Shown in pieces: positions 22,987 through 34,615 of a stretch of 64,000 nt of DNA. Both the position numbers and the translations under genes were made by a program. A model generated the notes under the pieces. The model was given only the letters and a program-made list of their open reading frames with translations, had not been told where the DNA came from and searched no databases. This stretch comes from Loripinus fragilis (lineage: Eukaryota; Mollusca; Bivalvia; Lucinida; Lucinidae). The DNA is taken from positions 496,001 through 560,000 of the forward strand of contig CAXHUL010000503.1 in NCBI GenBank assembly GCA_964019695.1, read 5' to 3'. Each line of letters starts with the position of its first letter. The first letter of the stretch is position 1.

Positions 22987-23640
22987 ATATCTTTCATTTG
23001 TGAGAAGACTCACAAAGTTTGGTTTAAAAATATTTGAAATTGACTTTGTAATTCAAATTTAATGATTTTTGACCCTTTGGCCCCCTCCCCAGGGCCCCAG
23101 AGGGTGGGGACCAAATAAATAGTGCTGTTGCATGTGCAATTTATGTAAGTTACTCACACACCAAATTTGGTTGAATTTCGGAAAAAAAATTGGCTTCCCC
23201 CAACCCCCCTTTACCCCCCCCTCCCCCCCCCCCCCCCCCCCACAAAGTCCCACCCCTTGGGCATGACCCAGGCGGCGGAATGAAAATCCCATCTAATATG
23301 TTTTAAACCTTTCATTTCAAAGATTTTTAAACCAAACTTTGTGTGTCTTCTCACAAATGAAAGATATAAGATATTTTAGAAAGAATTTTCATTCGGTCCT
23401 CTGGGTCATGCCCCAGGGTTTGGGACTTGGGGGTGCTGGGAGGTTAAAATTCAATTTTCTGAACTTTGTCATATGGCATATCAAATTAAGGGGAATAAGC
23501 TGTAGACCAGGATACACTGAAAATTTTTACCCTTCTATCAAACTGGTGACCTTGGGATGGGGTCAAAGGGTCAAATACCATTAGATTTCTTCGAGAGCAT
23601 GGGGATTTGTGATGGCGCACCATCGACTGTGTTAATCCTA
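22987..23640. repeat. Inverted-repeat region with the empty target site for the GTTCTAGAAC element
   Basis: 22987-23030 ('tatctttcatttgtgagaag...') is inverted at 23325-23370, and 'gggcatgacccagg' (23258) is inverted at 23400. Downstream, 23513-23630 is the uninterrupted form of the sequence that flanks copy 1 at 12976-13020 and 17652-17740. A poly-C run of about 20 lies at 23222-23241. Confidence 0.7.
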
Positions 23641-23761
23641 GTCACTCTTGTAGGTGGAAACTTGTCTTCTACTCGACTCACCTACAATAGTGGATATTTG
23701 TATAAACACTTGTAAAGTACAATAAAGATAACATATTGTACATGTATCATTAACTTTGCTG

Positions 23762-23823
23762 GCTGTCAGTAGTGAATTCACTGCTGACAGCTGGCTGTCA
23801 ATAGTGAAATTGCTGCTGACAGC
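23762..23823. repeat. Two tandem near-perfect hairpins
   Basis: 'gctgtcagtagtgaattcac' folds on 'tgctgacagc', and a second, slightly diverged copy follows directly. 23830-24460 beyond it is unrecognised. Confidence 0.65.
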
Positions 23824-24468
23824 ATGCTGGCCCAGAGGCCCCTTATTGATTATCCTGGGTATCTTGATTTGCAGGGAACAAAATAATTCAGTTAAAGATG
23901 TTGATGCTCTCATTAAATGGTGTTGATGTTTTTAAGCAGGGGACAATAAAAGCTGTGCTGGTTTGTTTGTATTGATTCTTTTTGTCCCAGTCAACAATTT
24001 TCCAGTCATTCCTGCCTTAATGTCCGTAAAGTGTCCTGCTGGTGACTCTGTCAGCAGTGATACCCTGCCCTTGGATCTTTTTTACCATCCAGTAACACAT
24101 GTTAATTACACACAGCTGAGTGTATCTCATTTAATAGCTTGTTTTCCCTTCCCCACTTATCTGACAGGGACAACTGCCCCCTTCTAGAGTAATTTTAACA
24201 GCCAGTTAAAATGAACCAAAATGAGAAAAAAGGGACACGGCGGAAAGGATACTAGGCCAAAAAAGTTGTCCAGCGCTTTCCAGACCTGTCAGACCTTGTG
24301 TCCTGATAATCTTTTAGATGTTAAGATATATGCCCACACAAGACTCTGACCAGACTGTACTCTGAATGGAACTGCGAACTGTTGATAACAAAACATCTCA
24401 TTTGTTTCGCGGTGACAAGTGAGAACTTGATTACACTACAACTCAAAACTTTGATCTAATAAATTGCC

Positions 24469-24604
24469 GCTAATTGCTTAATTGACATGTTCTGCTCAAT
24501 TAATTAATTCCTCAATTTAGGTTTACCCAAGCGCAAGCTAATTGCTTAATTGACATGTTCTGCTCAATTAATTAATTCCTCAATTTAGGTTTACCCAAGC
24601 GCAA
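24469..24604 (+). repeat. Perfect 68-bp tandem duplication
   Basis: The unit running from 'gctaattgcttaattgac' to 'tacccaagcgcaa' occurs exactly twice, at 24469-24536 and 24537-24604. Confidence 0.92.
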
Positions 24605-24729
24605 AATCATCATTGCCGAGGAGTGCTGAGTATGAAAAGTAATCAACTAATATCAAGCATCTGAATGATTTGTGTTTGGTAAAATTAATATTGGTACGAG
24701 CCATTCAAGCGTTTATACATTAAAAATTG

Positions 24730-24893
24730 CCCTGTGGTCCCTGTTTTGAGTATGAGAGTTCGAGCCATCGTTGTTCGACCCTGGGGAGTATTTTTACATT
24801 AAATATATAGGGAATTTGCCAGGACTGACGAATGAGTTCTAGCGATCCATGGTGTTCGAGACAGGCGAGTTCGAGCGACCAAAGTTCGACTGT
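24730..24893. mobile_element. pogo/Tigger-type transposon fragment
   Basis: The right end read on the minus strand begins CTACAGTCGAACTTTGGTCG and continues with 'ctcgaactcgcc'. That CAGTCGAAC-type terminus, and 'gttcgag'-type text near the left end, are typical of pogo-like non-autonomous elements. 24900-25860 holds nothing recognised. Confidence 0.5.
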
Positions 24894-25880
24894 AGTTTCT
24901 TTATTTTGTCAAAAAAATCCTGAAATATCCATCTGATATAACAGTATCTGAAAACTGTATTGATCTGAATTCATAAATGGTCAAAAAGACATGACCCAGA
25001 CAACTTTCCCTGTTTCCCGATGCAGAAATTGTATTCATGGGAATTAGCCGCATATGTCTTTAATCTCATACTACAAGTCAATCCAACTATTGATATGTGC
25101 AGTATTGGGGACAGTCAAAAACTTGACTTTTGCAGTACTTGACAGGGTATCGTTTCGATATAGGCAACTTTGGTCTTTAAAAATACCTTTTTTTAAGATT
25201 TATCCGAAAAGCTCAGGGATTGATTTTCATGCACAATTTCTGAAAATAACCCTTTTGTTTAGCATTGTATCGCAAATAAACATTTTACCTTTGACACAGA
25301 TCAGATTTTTTTTATCCCGTTGCCGATGATAATCTGCTACGTTTTGATGTCTTATGAACTGTCTGCAACTTTTTCGCCTCTCTTCTTTTGTACAGCCATT
25401 TTTCATACCACGTTCTTAACAAGCATTTGTCATTTTGAAAATTTCATTAAGCATACATGCAGAAAAATATAGCTGCCACTCACCTTGAATCTGTCAGAAA
25501 TGTATTGATTTTTGATAATATCCTGTGCAACATGGAGATTTGGACTGTACACAAGCCACATGATTATCTACTGTGGATTTGTATTTGAACAACTGTTCTA
25601 TTTTGGGCTGACTTTCTCTCTCTGATGTCATTTTTATGACCCAGGGTTACTGAGTCTGAGGGCTTGAGGTCAAAATCTAAGACACCTTTAAAAAATGCTA
25701 TTCTATTTTACAGACTTATGCAGATATCTAACCAACCATCTATTAGAATATATTCATATTTGGTAGCATGTATGGCTGACTTTTACTTGACTGCTTCAGA
25801 TGCATGTTTACTTGTTAGAGCTCAAAATCTAGGACTTATTTAGATTTTTGGGGCGCAGGGGAGGGAGGATTGGGGTTGGG

Positions 25881-26375
25881 ACAGTGAGAGCATTGGCCGT
25901 GGTTATACATGCCTCTAATGACTGAGAGGCACTTTACAGTGAGAGCATCGGCCGTGGTTATACATGCCTCTAATGACTGAGAGGCACTTTACAGTGAGAG
26001 CATTGGCCGTGGTTATACATGCCTCTAATGACTGAGAGGCACTTTACAGTGAGAGCATCGGCCGTGGTTATACATGCCTCTAATGACTGAGAGGCACTTT
26101 ACAGTGAGAGCATTGGCCGTGGTTATACATGCCTCTAATGACTGAGAGGCACTTTACAGTGAGAGCATCGGCCGTGGTTATACATGCCTCTAATGACTGA
26201 GAGGCACTTTACAGTGAGAGCATCGGCCGTGGTTATACATGCCTCTAATGACTGAGAGGCACTTTACAGTGAGAGCATTGGCCGTGGTTATACATGCCTC
26301 TAATGACTGAGAGGCACTTTACAGTGAGAGCATTGGCCGTGGTTATACATGCCTCTAATGACTGAGAGGCACTTT
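25881..26375 (+). repeat. 55-bp minisatellite, nine copies
   Basis: Units start at 25881, 25936, 25991, 26046, 26101, 26156, 26211, 26266 and 26321, each beginning 'acagtgagagcat' and ending 'gaggcacttt'. Apart from one T/C position (cat[t/c]ggcc) they look identical. That site reads T C T C T C C T T across the array. No spacer variety, so not a CRISPR. Confidence 0.95.
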
Positions 26376-26699
26376 TTCTAGCTGTCACTGATATATCCAC
26401 TGCTTAACAATATTTATATAAGCCTTGGTCAATATAGAGCTTGAGTTATACCAAAGAGATGTTAATAGGATGACCAGCATTTTTGTTTATGTTCTGGAAT
26501 TTATGACAGTATATGTATATGTTTCATTGAACTGAATTCTTTGAGAAGTATACACTGCGTCAAAAGTTAAGCACCACCCAAGCATTTCTTGAGAAAAACA
26601 GTGAAGCTTTCTTATAATGAATTTATACTCGTTATATTTATAAAATAATATAATGTGACAATTTACGCACAAATCATAAACATGTGATTAACTATCTCT

Positions 26700-27740
26700 A
26701 TAAGGGCTATTTCACTTATACACTGAAGCCGAACCCAAACTGTAACCAAAAACTAATTTTTTTTCATTTCGTTTTTGGCAGACCTTTCACATATGAACCG
26801 AATTGGCAGACAAAATCTAAGAAAATGCATGTATAATTTGGCACAGACCTGGTAATTCTACAGACTTCCTGATATTGTTCCATGTCTTTGCCTTTAGTAG
26901 TGGTCTTTATAGTCGCTCTAGGTTTTGTCCCACAAAAGTCTGTAGTCTTGTTCAGTCAACCCTCTTTATAATGACACTGTTTGTTCCAAGCTGTCTTTTA
27001 CGTTAAAGTGAATTTGCTGTTATAAAGAAATTCTCACCATTACCAGATTTCAACATAATAATCATTTGGTAAAAGACAATATTGTACAAATGAATTAAAG
27101 TGCTATAATTCCAAATGTATACACCAGTTCAATTTCATATTGCATCAAAATGTACAAAGTTTCCCACTTACCAAGTGAGACAGAAACCTGTTCATGCCAA
27201 AAGACCTTGTTCTGGTCACAATTTTGTCTGACACATGGTAACAACTCTGTTATAATGAATTTATTTCCATAGAAATTGTATATCTGTTCCCAGAAGTTAC
27301 TGTCGGTGTCGCTAAGTGAATATTCTGTTATAAAGAGGGAATTTTAATGGAAACAGATCTGTTCCCAGCAATTTAATGTCGGATATTGAATATTCTGTTA
27401 TAACGAGTGATGTTATAAAGAGTTTTGACTTTACTTGTAAAAGTAAAATAATCACACAATTGTTTCGCTAGACAATCCATCAAGGCTTCCACGATTACTA
27501 AGTTATATACAATGCACATGGTTGTGTATATGCAGGTGTAATTAAAATTACCTGTCGTATTTGCTGAAATTCATCCGCCAAAACTGGAAAAAATAAAATC
27601 CAATTTATGCGCATTTTCTGTTCGGCGTTTGGTTTCTGTAAAGTTCTGCGTATATATGAAAGCACTCATAGGGTTTAAGGCATTTTATTTTTTAGGGTCG
27701 GTTTCGGTTCGTTTTTGGAGTATATGTGAAATGGCCTTAT
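26700..27740. mobile_element. 1.04-kb TIR element, middle shell
   Basis: The ends start ATAAGG(G/C)C(T/C)ATTTCAC(T/A)TATA in inverted orientation at both sides, followed by a second inverted block with 'cgaaccgaaac'-like text. It lies wholly inside the 26551-28071 element. No coding content. Confidence 0.75.
26954..27430. mobile_element. 477-bp MITE, inner core of the nest
   Basis: Left end 'agtcaaccctctttataatg' and right end (reverse) 'agtcaaaactctttataac' match. Further 'ttctgttataaagaggg' blocks lie internally. The termini resemble pogo/Tc1-like MITEs. Confidence 0.7.
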
Positions 27741-28640
27741 CTGGCAAGATACCTGGAGTTTGCCAGAACCGTTTTGGCAATAGTCTGAAAAATAGGTCAA
27801 GTTTATTTTCATGTTAATACAAATTCAAAGAAAGCACTTTTGGGTCCCCTATGATACTTTTAAGGGTATACCCCCAAATGAGAGTTGGTGCATAGTTGAC
27901 ACTGTAGAATCTTATCAAAAGTATCAAATGGCATTCTGACAGGTTTGACAGACAAAGGAAATACTTGGGTAACAATATTTTACAAATTTATTGTTCTTTT
28001 GAAGAAAGTTATAGATAAAAACTGTCACTGAAAAAAGTGTTTGTGTGGTACTTAACTTTTAACCCTGTGTATAGTTAGGTAGGCTTTGATTCAACTGTGG
28101 AGGGGGGGGGGGTGTTCATGATGAACCCCATTTTTCTTTTTTAAAACTTAATAGACTTGTCGTTTTGCTTCAAAATTTTGAATATGAATATAATTATAAA
28201 AAGAGTAGCTAGTTTAAAGTTTTGTTTCTAAATGAAGCTCAACTTTTTGCTCCAATCTCATGAAAAAAATTATTACCTCAGTAAATGTTGTGATTAAGTT
28301 TAAGTGTGCAGGTAAAATTCATACAGGTATAGTTTGCCCAAATTGACATGAGACTGATTAATTTTTGCCAAAATCTTCGTGATATTTGTGCGTTTTCGTG
28401 AAGATCTCCGATCTTAGTCATGCTTTTAACAGGAATATGAAGATAATATTGATTCAATACAGGCCTTCAGATTTATGGTGGGCCTGGGTCATTGTCCCAT
28501 GATTTCAAAATATGAACCATCACTTTCCAAGGCAGTGGGCCCAGTGGACCCATCTTTTTTTCGTTGTGAAAAAAATCTCACTTTAATAAAAATATTCATC
28601 TTACATCAACAAAACAGAAAGTACATGTAGGTAGTCAATA

Positions 28641-28819
28641 CAGTAAAACATGTCTTAAGCAAAAAAGACAAAAAACAAAGATCTTAATAACAATGATAGC
28701 TTAATGAAGGTCAAAAGTATTGCAGAATGCTCCCCTTGGAGCATTCTGCAATACTTTTGACCTGCATTAAGCGATAACTGTTGTTTTTTTTCAGTGGCCG
28801 CTTAAGAAAGGCTTTACTG
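28641..28819. mobile_element. 179-bp palindromic MITE with TA duplication
   Basis: TIR CAGTAAA(A/G)C...TCTTAAGC on both ends, flanked by TA at 28639-28640 and 28820-28821. The core 28699-28772 is a nearly perfect hairpin with ~35-bp arms and a 4-bp loop. pogo-like ends. 28080-28630 before it is unrecognised apart from a short poly-G. Confidence 0.85.
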
Positions 28820-29058
28820 TACTATCATAAGCAGTCAATGTACATATTCATACAAGTGTCTGTGTCAGTGTGCAGGTAGTGTATGGCACTACCCAAATGT
28901 CAACTGTGGTTAGTTTGATATGCTTGGGCCCATCATTTCAGAAAATGAGCCCCCATTTTTTGCTCCATGGGTCACTTCGGCCCACCAATCTTGAAAAAAA
29001 TCAGAAGCCCTATCAATAATGCAAATGGTCTGATAGCCTTGTGGTAAGGTGGCAACTT

Positions 29059-29315
29059 GGGCCCGGAATTACAATGCCTCCTTAAAGTTAAGGAAGACTT
29101 AAGTTAAGAATTGATATTTCATCATGCTCTATTAAATGCTAAATAAAATGCCCGGATCGATGCAGTTCTTGTGGTCAATGATATCATTGTGATCGACAGA
29201 AAAAATGAATCTATTTTGATTTTAAACAGTTTGAAACGTTATTTTTTGCATCCCGAAAATCAATACTTTACTTAAGTCTTCCTTAACGTTAAGGAGGCAT
29301 TGTAATTCCAGGCCC
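29059..29315. mobile_element. 257-bp MITE with ~60-bp TIRs
   Basis: Both ends start GGGCC(C/T)GGAATTACAATGCC and continue as inverted repeats through 'ttaaggaagacttaagt'. Half of another copy lies at 43770-43862. No coding content. Confidence 0.88.
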
Positions 29316-29828
29316 TGGATTGAAACTTGGGGAAAGCCTTTTTTATATATATATAATTGTCAAATTGCATCGTTTTATAAATTTAAGATTGTCCTTGTAT
29401 TTTACATCATCACGTGGTGAGCTTTACATCTTTCATTTGTATTTAGTTGCTTATATGTGACGCGCCATGACATTTCGTACCCAAATGCGGTTAAACGTGA
29501 CGTCGGGAAAACGCGCTGCAAAAGTGACGTAATTTATGCAACTGCTCTTTGTTGCGCAATTTGTACGTCGCTAAGCGTCATTTGTTAACATCGTTTGAAG
29601 CCCAAGTGGCGCATTTCTTCGCAAAGAAGTATTTAATTATGGATTAGAAGATTTATACATGTACATACGATTTTTGAAATCAGAGAGTTGGAGGAATTAC
29701 AGATGAGATGACTATTTACAAGCACGTATTAAAAAAAAAACCCGGTTTCTGCGACACTTTCTGTATCGGCCGTAGTGCATTTTTATTCTGTTTCTACCGT
29801 GGATATTAAAGACCAGAAAAAAACCCAA

Positions 29829-29880
29829 ATGAATATGACCAGGAAATACCACAATCATACACTGCAGACCAAGACCAGGC
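29829..29880 (+). repeat. Dispersed repeat with 'RKYHNH.LQT' frame, copy 1
   Basis: 'atgaccaggaaataccacaa' followed by 'tcatacactgcagacc'. Minus-strand copies lie at ~38640-38736 and ~51690-51825, sharing the translated phrase RKYHNH(T/K)LQT. Longer frames on both strands here are chance. The rest of 29316-30640 is unrecognised. Confidence 0.55.
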
Positions 29881-30652
29881 CTAGTATTATAGTGCATTTT
29901 ATAAAACAACGGAATCAATACCATTTCGAACGCAAATTGTATGCGCAAAAATGTGTGACCCTTCCAGTACCTTTTGTCCCCAATGTTGTCGTACAGCACG
30001 TGAGCGGTTCTGTTGCCTGTTGTGTTGAGGCGACACACTACAAGTGGAAAGTTCCATCCTACTTATGGGTGATGTGGCATACGATGCTCGTTTCAGTGTA
30101 AGCAATAAGCGTAATACTTTGAGGTACAGTCACAGGACATAATTATTCGCCGTATTACAACGTCGACGTTTAAATCAATGTATTTCCAGATTTTTTGGCA
30201 AAATTATTGTCGCAAAACAATAGAAGCTACAACCGCGAAAAAAGTACCAAATGAAAGAAAATTGATTTACGCAATATACAAATTTATTGTAGCTTCTTGG
30301 TGTCTGTTGTTTTCGTATTGTAGCCATTTAAACACGACGACAAATTTAAATGGTATTTTGGCAACGTTAACTTTAGCGTCAATGGGAATCGTGAAATCTT
30401 ACTAAAAATGTATGTTCCCTTTAAACGGGACCTACTTGAGAACCAAAATTATAATTTATTTTAATATTTTATTGTATATTGCTATTTTAAATTTGACTTC
30501 CATCCCCGTAAATTTGTTAAAAATGCACCCATTAACTTTGCCATGGTAATTTTCACAAACATTCTGGAAATACACTGTTTAAACTGCGACGGCACGAAGT
30601 GGCGCATATGTATGAACACAAACATCAACATCAATATCAATATTTGGGTTAG

Positions 30653-30728
30653 TAGTCTGATGCGCTGACTGCTCCGTGTGTGCTAATAGGGCTACAAGTC
30701 TGATACGCTGACTGTTCCGTGTATGCTA
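30653..30728 (+). repeat. 43-bp tandem duplication
   Basis: 'agtctgatgcgctgactgct' and 'agtctgatacgctgactgtt' each run into 'ccgtgt(g/a)tgcta'. 30729-32450 beyond it contains no recognisable feature. Confidence 0.7.
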
Positions 30729-32460
30729 CATGTAATTAACAAGTGTATTGTATCAGCGTGACAATGCAAGACTGCTTAATAGGTGATGTGCGTATTACTA
30801 TATGCTGTAAGATGAAGTCACGAGCTTTTGCCATGAGCGCATTTTTGCACGAAATTTAGAAATTATTTCTTATTACATGTTACTACGTATATTCAGGCTC
30901 GACTTTCGGGCTATCCGTTTTGTTCCATGCGTGTGTTAGAGCCACTTGAAAACTGTGCCAGCTTATCACTTATCGCATTTGCCAACCGCAAATACTCAGA
31001 CGAGCCTGTTCTAAAGCGCAACCTGAGCATGTAGACCAAGGCTCACGCCAAACACTACACTTCTACTGTAGCCCAACTATGTAGCTATATATCCACAAAA
31101 CGCTTTGAGGCGTGACTGTTACGGGTAAATGTATTGAATGAATCGAGGGTCATTCCTTAGAGGTCGTGGTGGTAGAAGCATGTATGCATATAACGATTTT
31201 AACGCATACGCGCCAAGTACCGACATATTATAAGTTGTGTAAAATCATGTTCTGTAGCGTTTAAGCCAGGTACACTCCATTTTTATCCGCGCCTTATCTG
31301 ATCTACTTCAATAATTCCGAAGTTTAGAGTTGGATCCATTTCGATCTGATCTGTGTTTAATAATTGTAACTTCGGTGTGTACATTGGCGCAAGCTGATTG
31401 TAGTTAATTATGGTTATAGCTGACAAATATGCAACCAAAATTATTCGGATTGGTTCATGTACACATTGTATTCCTGGCAAGTACCTCGACATATAAGATG
31501 CAAATTCATAGGCTACACTGTTCACAACTTCCACGACTGTAATTTGAACATTTAAGCATGTGATCCTATCAAATATAAGTGGACAGCATTCACACTAGAA
31601 AGAGCCGCTTCTAATGAGTACCCATTGCAAACATTTTCTTTGAGAAATAAGAAAATAGCGCTTCGGGTATCCATTGCTCTTGACCTGGTTCTAAACATTT
31701 TTGCATTGCACAGATATATTAGCAAGTGACAGCCAAAGAAATCTGAAGATATGGAAGTGGTGGGGACTAGTACATCCGCATGAATCTCTTTGATTCGATG
31801 CATCTAGCGATAGGAGGACATAATTTCGTCACGTTTTGATATCGAACTCTCAACAAAACATTTGGCTTGATATATTTTGTGGGAGCTCATCCACTCTTTT
31901 CTCTGCTTTTGTTATAAGCTGCACAGCATGTTACATGCTTGAAAATACATTGTACATGTACATAATAGAATTTGATTACACCGATTATACGAGATGTCTC
32001 GTCGTTTCAATTATGACTGCCTTTAAAAATTCAAAACTCTGTTTCAGTGGAAGGTATGCACAAACGGCGAAAAGATTGATCAGTAAACTCATTAGTTTGC
32101 TTTGGTTTCCTAAGGGAACATTGAAGTGAAGCAATGCATCTGTATTGACACGAGAGATATAACACAATTTTTGAACAGAAGAGACACGGCTAAACTACTA
32201 ATTAATCGGTGCCCGACTTTTACGAATTGAATATCGCGTGATGGGTTCCGGGATCAGCTCTTGACTTCGTGACTACCGCATGCGACACACCACTGAGAGA
32301 GTAAACCGACCTTAGTATTTTATAACTACTACTACTGGCAGCACTGCTGCTGATGCTACGTTTCCTCCTCTTTCTACAAATGAATTAGCGAAGATATATT
32401 GAAAAAGAAAAGAGAAAAAAAAGAAACGAGTAGATTGATTAAACCACGATGCGCGGAATC

Positions 32461-32785
32461 ACATGGGCGGATCCAGAGGGGGTCTGACCCCCTGGAAAAT
32501 CACAAGTTATATGGGTTTTTATTGGGAAAAAGCAATTGGACCCCCCTGTATAAAGTTGGACCCCCCACCTTGGAAAAAATTCCACCCCCACTGGAACCTT
32601 GGCAAATAATAGTTTTCTTTGAAAGTAACCACTGGACTTCTGTAAAATAAGTTGAGGACCAAAAAAATAAAATAAAAAAAAAACGTTGTCAGAGCTTTTT
32701 TTATATGCCAGATGGACCTGGACCCCCCCCCCCCCCCCACACACACACACACACCTGACGAAAATTTCTGGATCCGAGCATGAAT
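32461..32785. repeat. GGATCCAGA-ended dispersed repeat with poly-C and (AC)n
   Basis: 'cggatccagagggggtctga' at the left and 'tttctggatccgagcat' at the right are inverted ends. Inside are 'ttggacccccc' repeats, a poly-C run and a short (AC)n run at 32726-32752. 32786-33400 is unrecognised. Confidence 0.7.
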
Positions 32786-33402
32786 CATATCTGATCGCCT
32801 TTTTTAAACGAGCTAACGATCAACTTTCTGATTTGCATAAATACCCATTTTTATCATTAAAAAGACCGCATTCAAACATTTCATACTGTAGCAATAATAT
32901 TATCTGAATTTAATTTCAAAATTTTCGAACACAGGAAAAAATGCTTAATCTAATATATTTATATTTTTAAAGAAATAATGTTGACGATTTATCCGCTCAC
33001 GTTATGATCCCAAAACTTTCTAATCGAGAATTTCTGAAGTGAAATGAACTTTCCCAAAAGAATAATCAATTCCTGAAATAAGCTCGCCAAGTTATATGTC
33101 AGAAAATTAACGTTGACGTCGCAAACACTTTATATACGATTCCATGACGTAGGGACCTATGGACTATTGCCAATTTCTCAGAAATCGCTTAAGATATTGA
33201 ACTGAAATTTCACATGTATAGTCCAGGAATATATAGGTATCAGAAAATATCAATATCTCAATTTCGACCAGGTACCTCATTTGGACCCAAAATCTCATGG
33301 CTGGTCACATATATTCATTATTTCCTAGGTTTCCTCTCTCTTTTCTTGTCAGCCCCAACTTTTGTTGTATTCTGATAACCTTTGCTAATTAAATGCTTGT
33401 TT

Positions 33403-33441
33403 CCAGATCAGTACCGACAGAACGTCGGTCCTGATCTGGAT
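33403..33441. repeat. GATC-rich hairpin
   Basis: 'ccagatcagtaccgaca' folds on 'tcggtcctgatctgg'. Same family as 9590-9680. Confidence 0.65.
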
Positions 33442-33689
33442 GCAGACCGTTTGACACTTTGATAGTGTTCCTGAAAGATACTTTGAAAAAATAATTTTCA
33501 AAAAAAGTCAGCAGATGACAACAAAAGTATCAAAATCATCCAGCGCGCAAAGAGTTATTAAATTTTGGCTTATTGAAATTATTCACGTTTGTATTTGTTG
33601 AATAAACGTATGCCAGATTCAAATAAATATGTCCATGTGAACACAAAATCAAGAATACAGTCGAACAAACAAGCAAATTAAAAAGAAAG

Positions 33690-33776
33690 AAGAAAAAACA
33701 AAATGCTACTGAACTCAAACCCACATCTTTTGAGTGAAAAGTACAGCCTCTTATCCATTAGGCTATTGAGGAATTG
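33690..33776 (-). mobile_element. tRNA-Arg-like SINE head
   Basis: On the minus strand 'tagcctaatggataagag' gives an A box and 'gggtttgagttc' a B box, spaced as in a tRNA, with T/C-rich sequence after. No full cloverleaf could be confirmed, so it is a SINE remnant rather than a gene. Confidence 0.55.
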
Positions 33777-33919
33777 TGATTTTTTTCATTCATAAAAAGT
33801 AATTGTGCCACAATCTTAAGCTCATATTTTACAAAGATTCCCAAAGATGGAAAGAAAGGTCATTGAATATTCATATGTCTCAGGTCATTGTAGACGAATA
33901 ATAAATGACACGTTCGTCC

Positions 33920-34345
33920 TGTGTGGTAGTTTCCAGCTCATTGTGGTAGTTAAAATGCTATCGTGGTAGTTTCCAGGACTTTGTAGGAATTTAGTAGTAG
34001 TTCGCATCAGCAGATGTTTACTATTCAGGTCTACTTCAATTTTATAAAGCCAGGGTGTGCGGGCCGAACCTTGAAAGTTGGTCCAATGCTCAGTGGGGAA
34101 ACATGAATCTAAAGAAAGAAAATAACTTTTCAAACAAAATTTTGGGCTAGAGGGGACGCTGAGACATATTTACACGGAACCACATTGTCGGATTTCACCA
34201 TTGTTCATTCTTAGTTGTAAAATAAAACAAAAATGAAAGTGATACCAACCTTTCTTTATCCAATTTTCGGCCTGGAAACTACCACGACATGTCCTGGATG
34301 TGGCTTGGGAACAAAATTACGTTAACACAATTTCGTGGTAGTTCC
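33920..34345. repeat. Cluster of direct and inverted 'gtggtagtttcca' motifs
   Basis: Direct copies near 33923, 33943 and 33963 and at 34333, and an inverted copy ('tggaaactaccacgac') at ~34272. The arrangement suggests an eroded inverted-repeat element; boundaries are not clear. Confidence 0.4.
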
Positions 34346-34615
34346 TAGTTTTACCACCCGTGAATGGAGACTCAGATGAAATGCTGAATAATGCGGCATT
34401 TCATCTTGGTCTTTATTGCTTGTAAAAGATGGCAGCTCTGAGGCTTCCTAAAATATTACTTGGGACCAGTGGTCCGAGTCCAGTTATAATGGCTTGTCAG
34501 GTCCGGCCTAGCCTGGCCCTATCCGACATTATAGTCAAAGGTGACTATAAAAAGGGGGGTTTCCATCCGTCTGTCGGAATGTTTGTCTACCAGAATGTCC
34601 ACCAGTGTGTACTTT

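Larger units (their letters stand above)
26551..28071. mobile_element. Tc1/mariner-type MITE, outer shell of a triple nest
   Basis: Left TIR 'tacactgcgtcaaaagttaag' and right TIR (reverse) 'atacacagggttaaaagtta' are related, with TA next to each. Net of the nested insert it is about 480 bp. No transposase frame. Confidence 0.75.

Noticed and set aside
25881..26375. CRISPR-like regular repeats
   Set aside because: The repeats are contiguous 55-bp units without unique spacers, in eukaryotic DNA.
29712..30101. Overlapping 108-codon frames on opposite strands
   Set aside because: At least the plus-strand frame begins with GTG rather than ATG. The shared phrase belongs to a dispersed repeat, and the two frames shadow each other.
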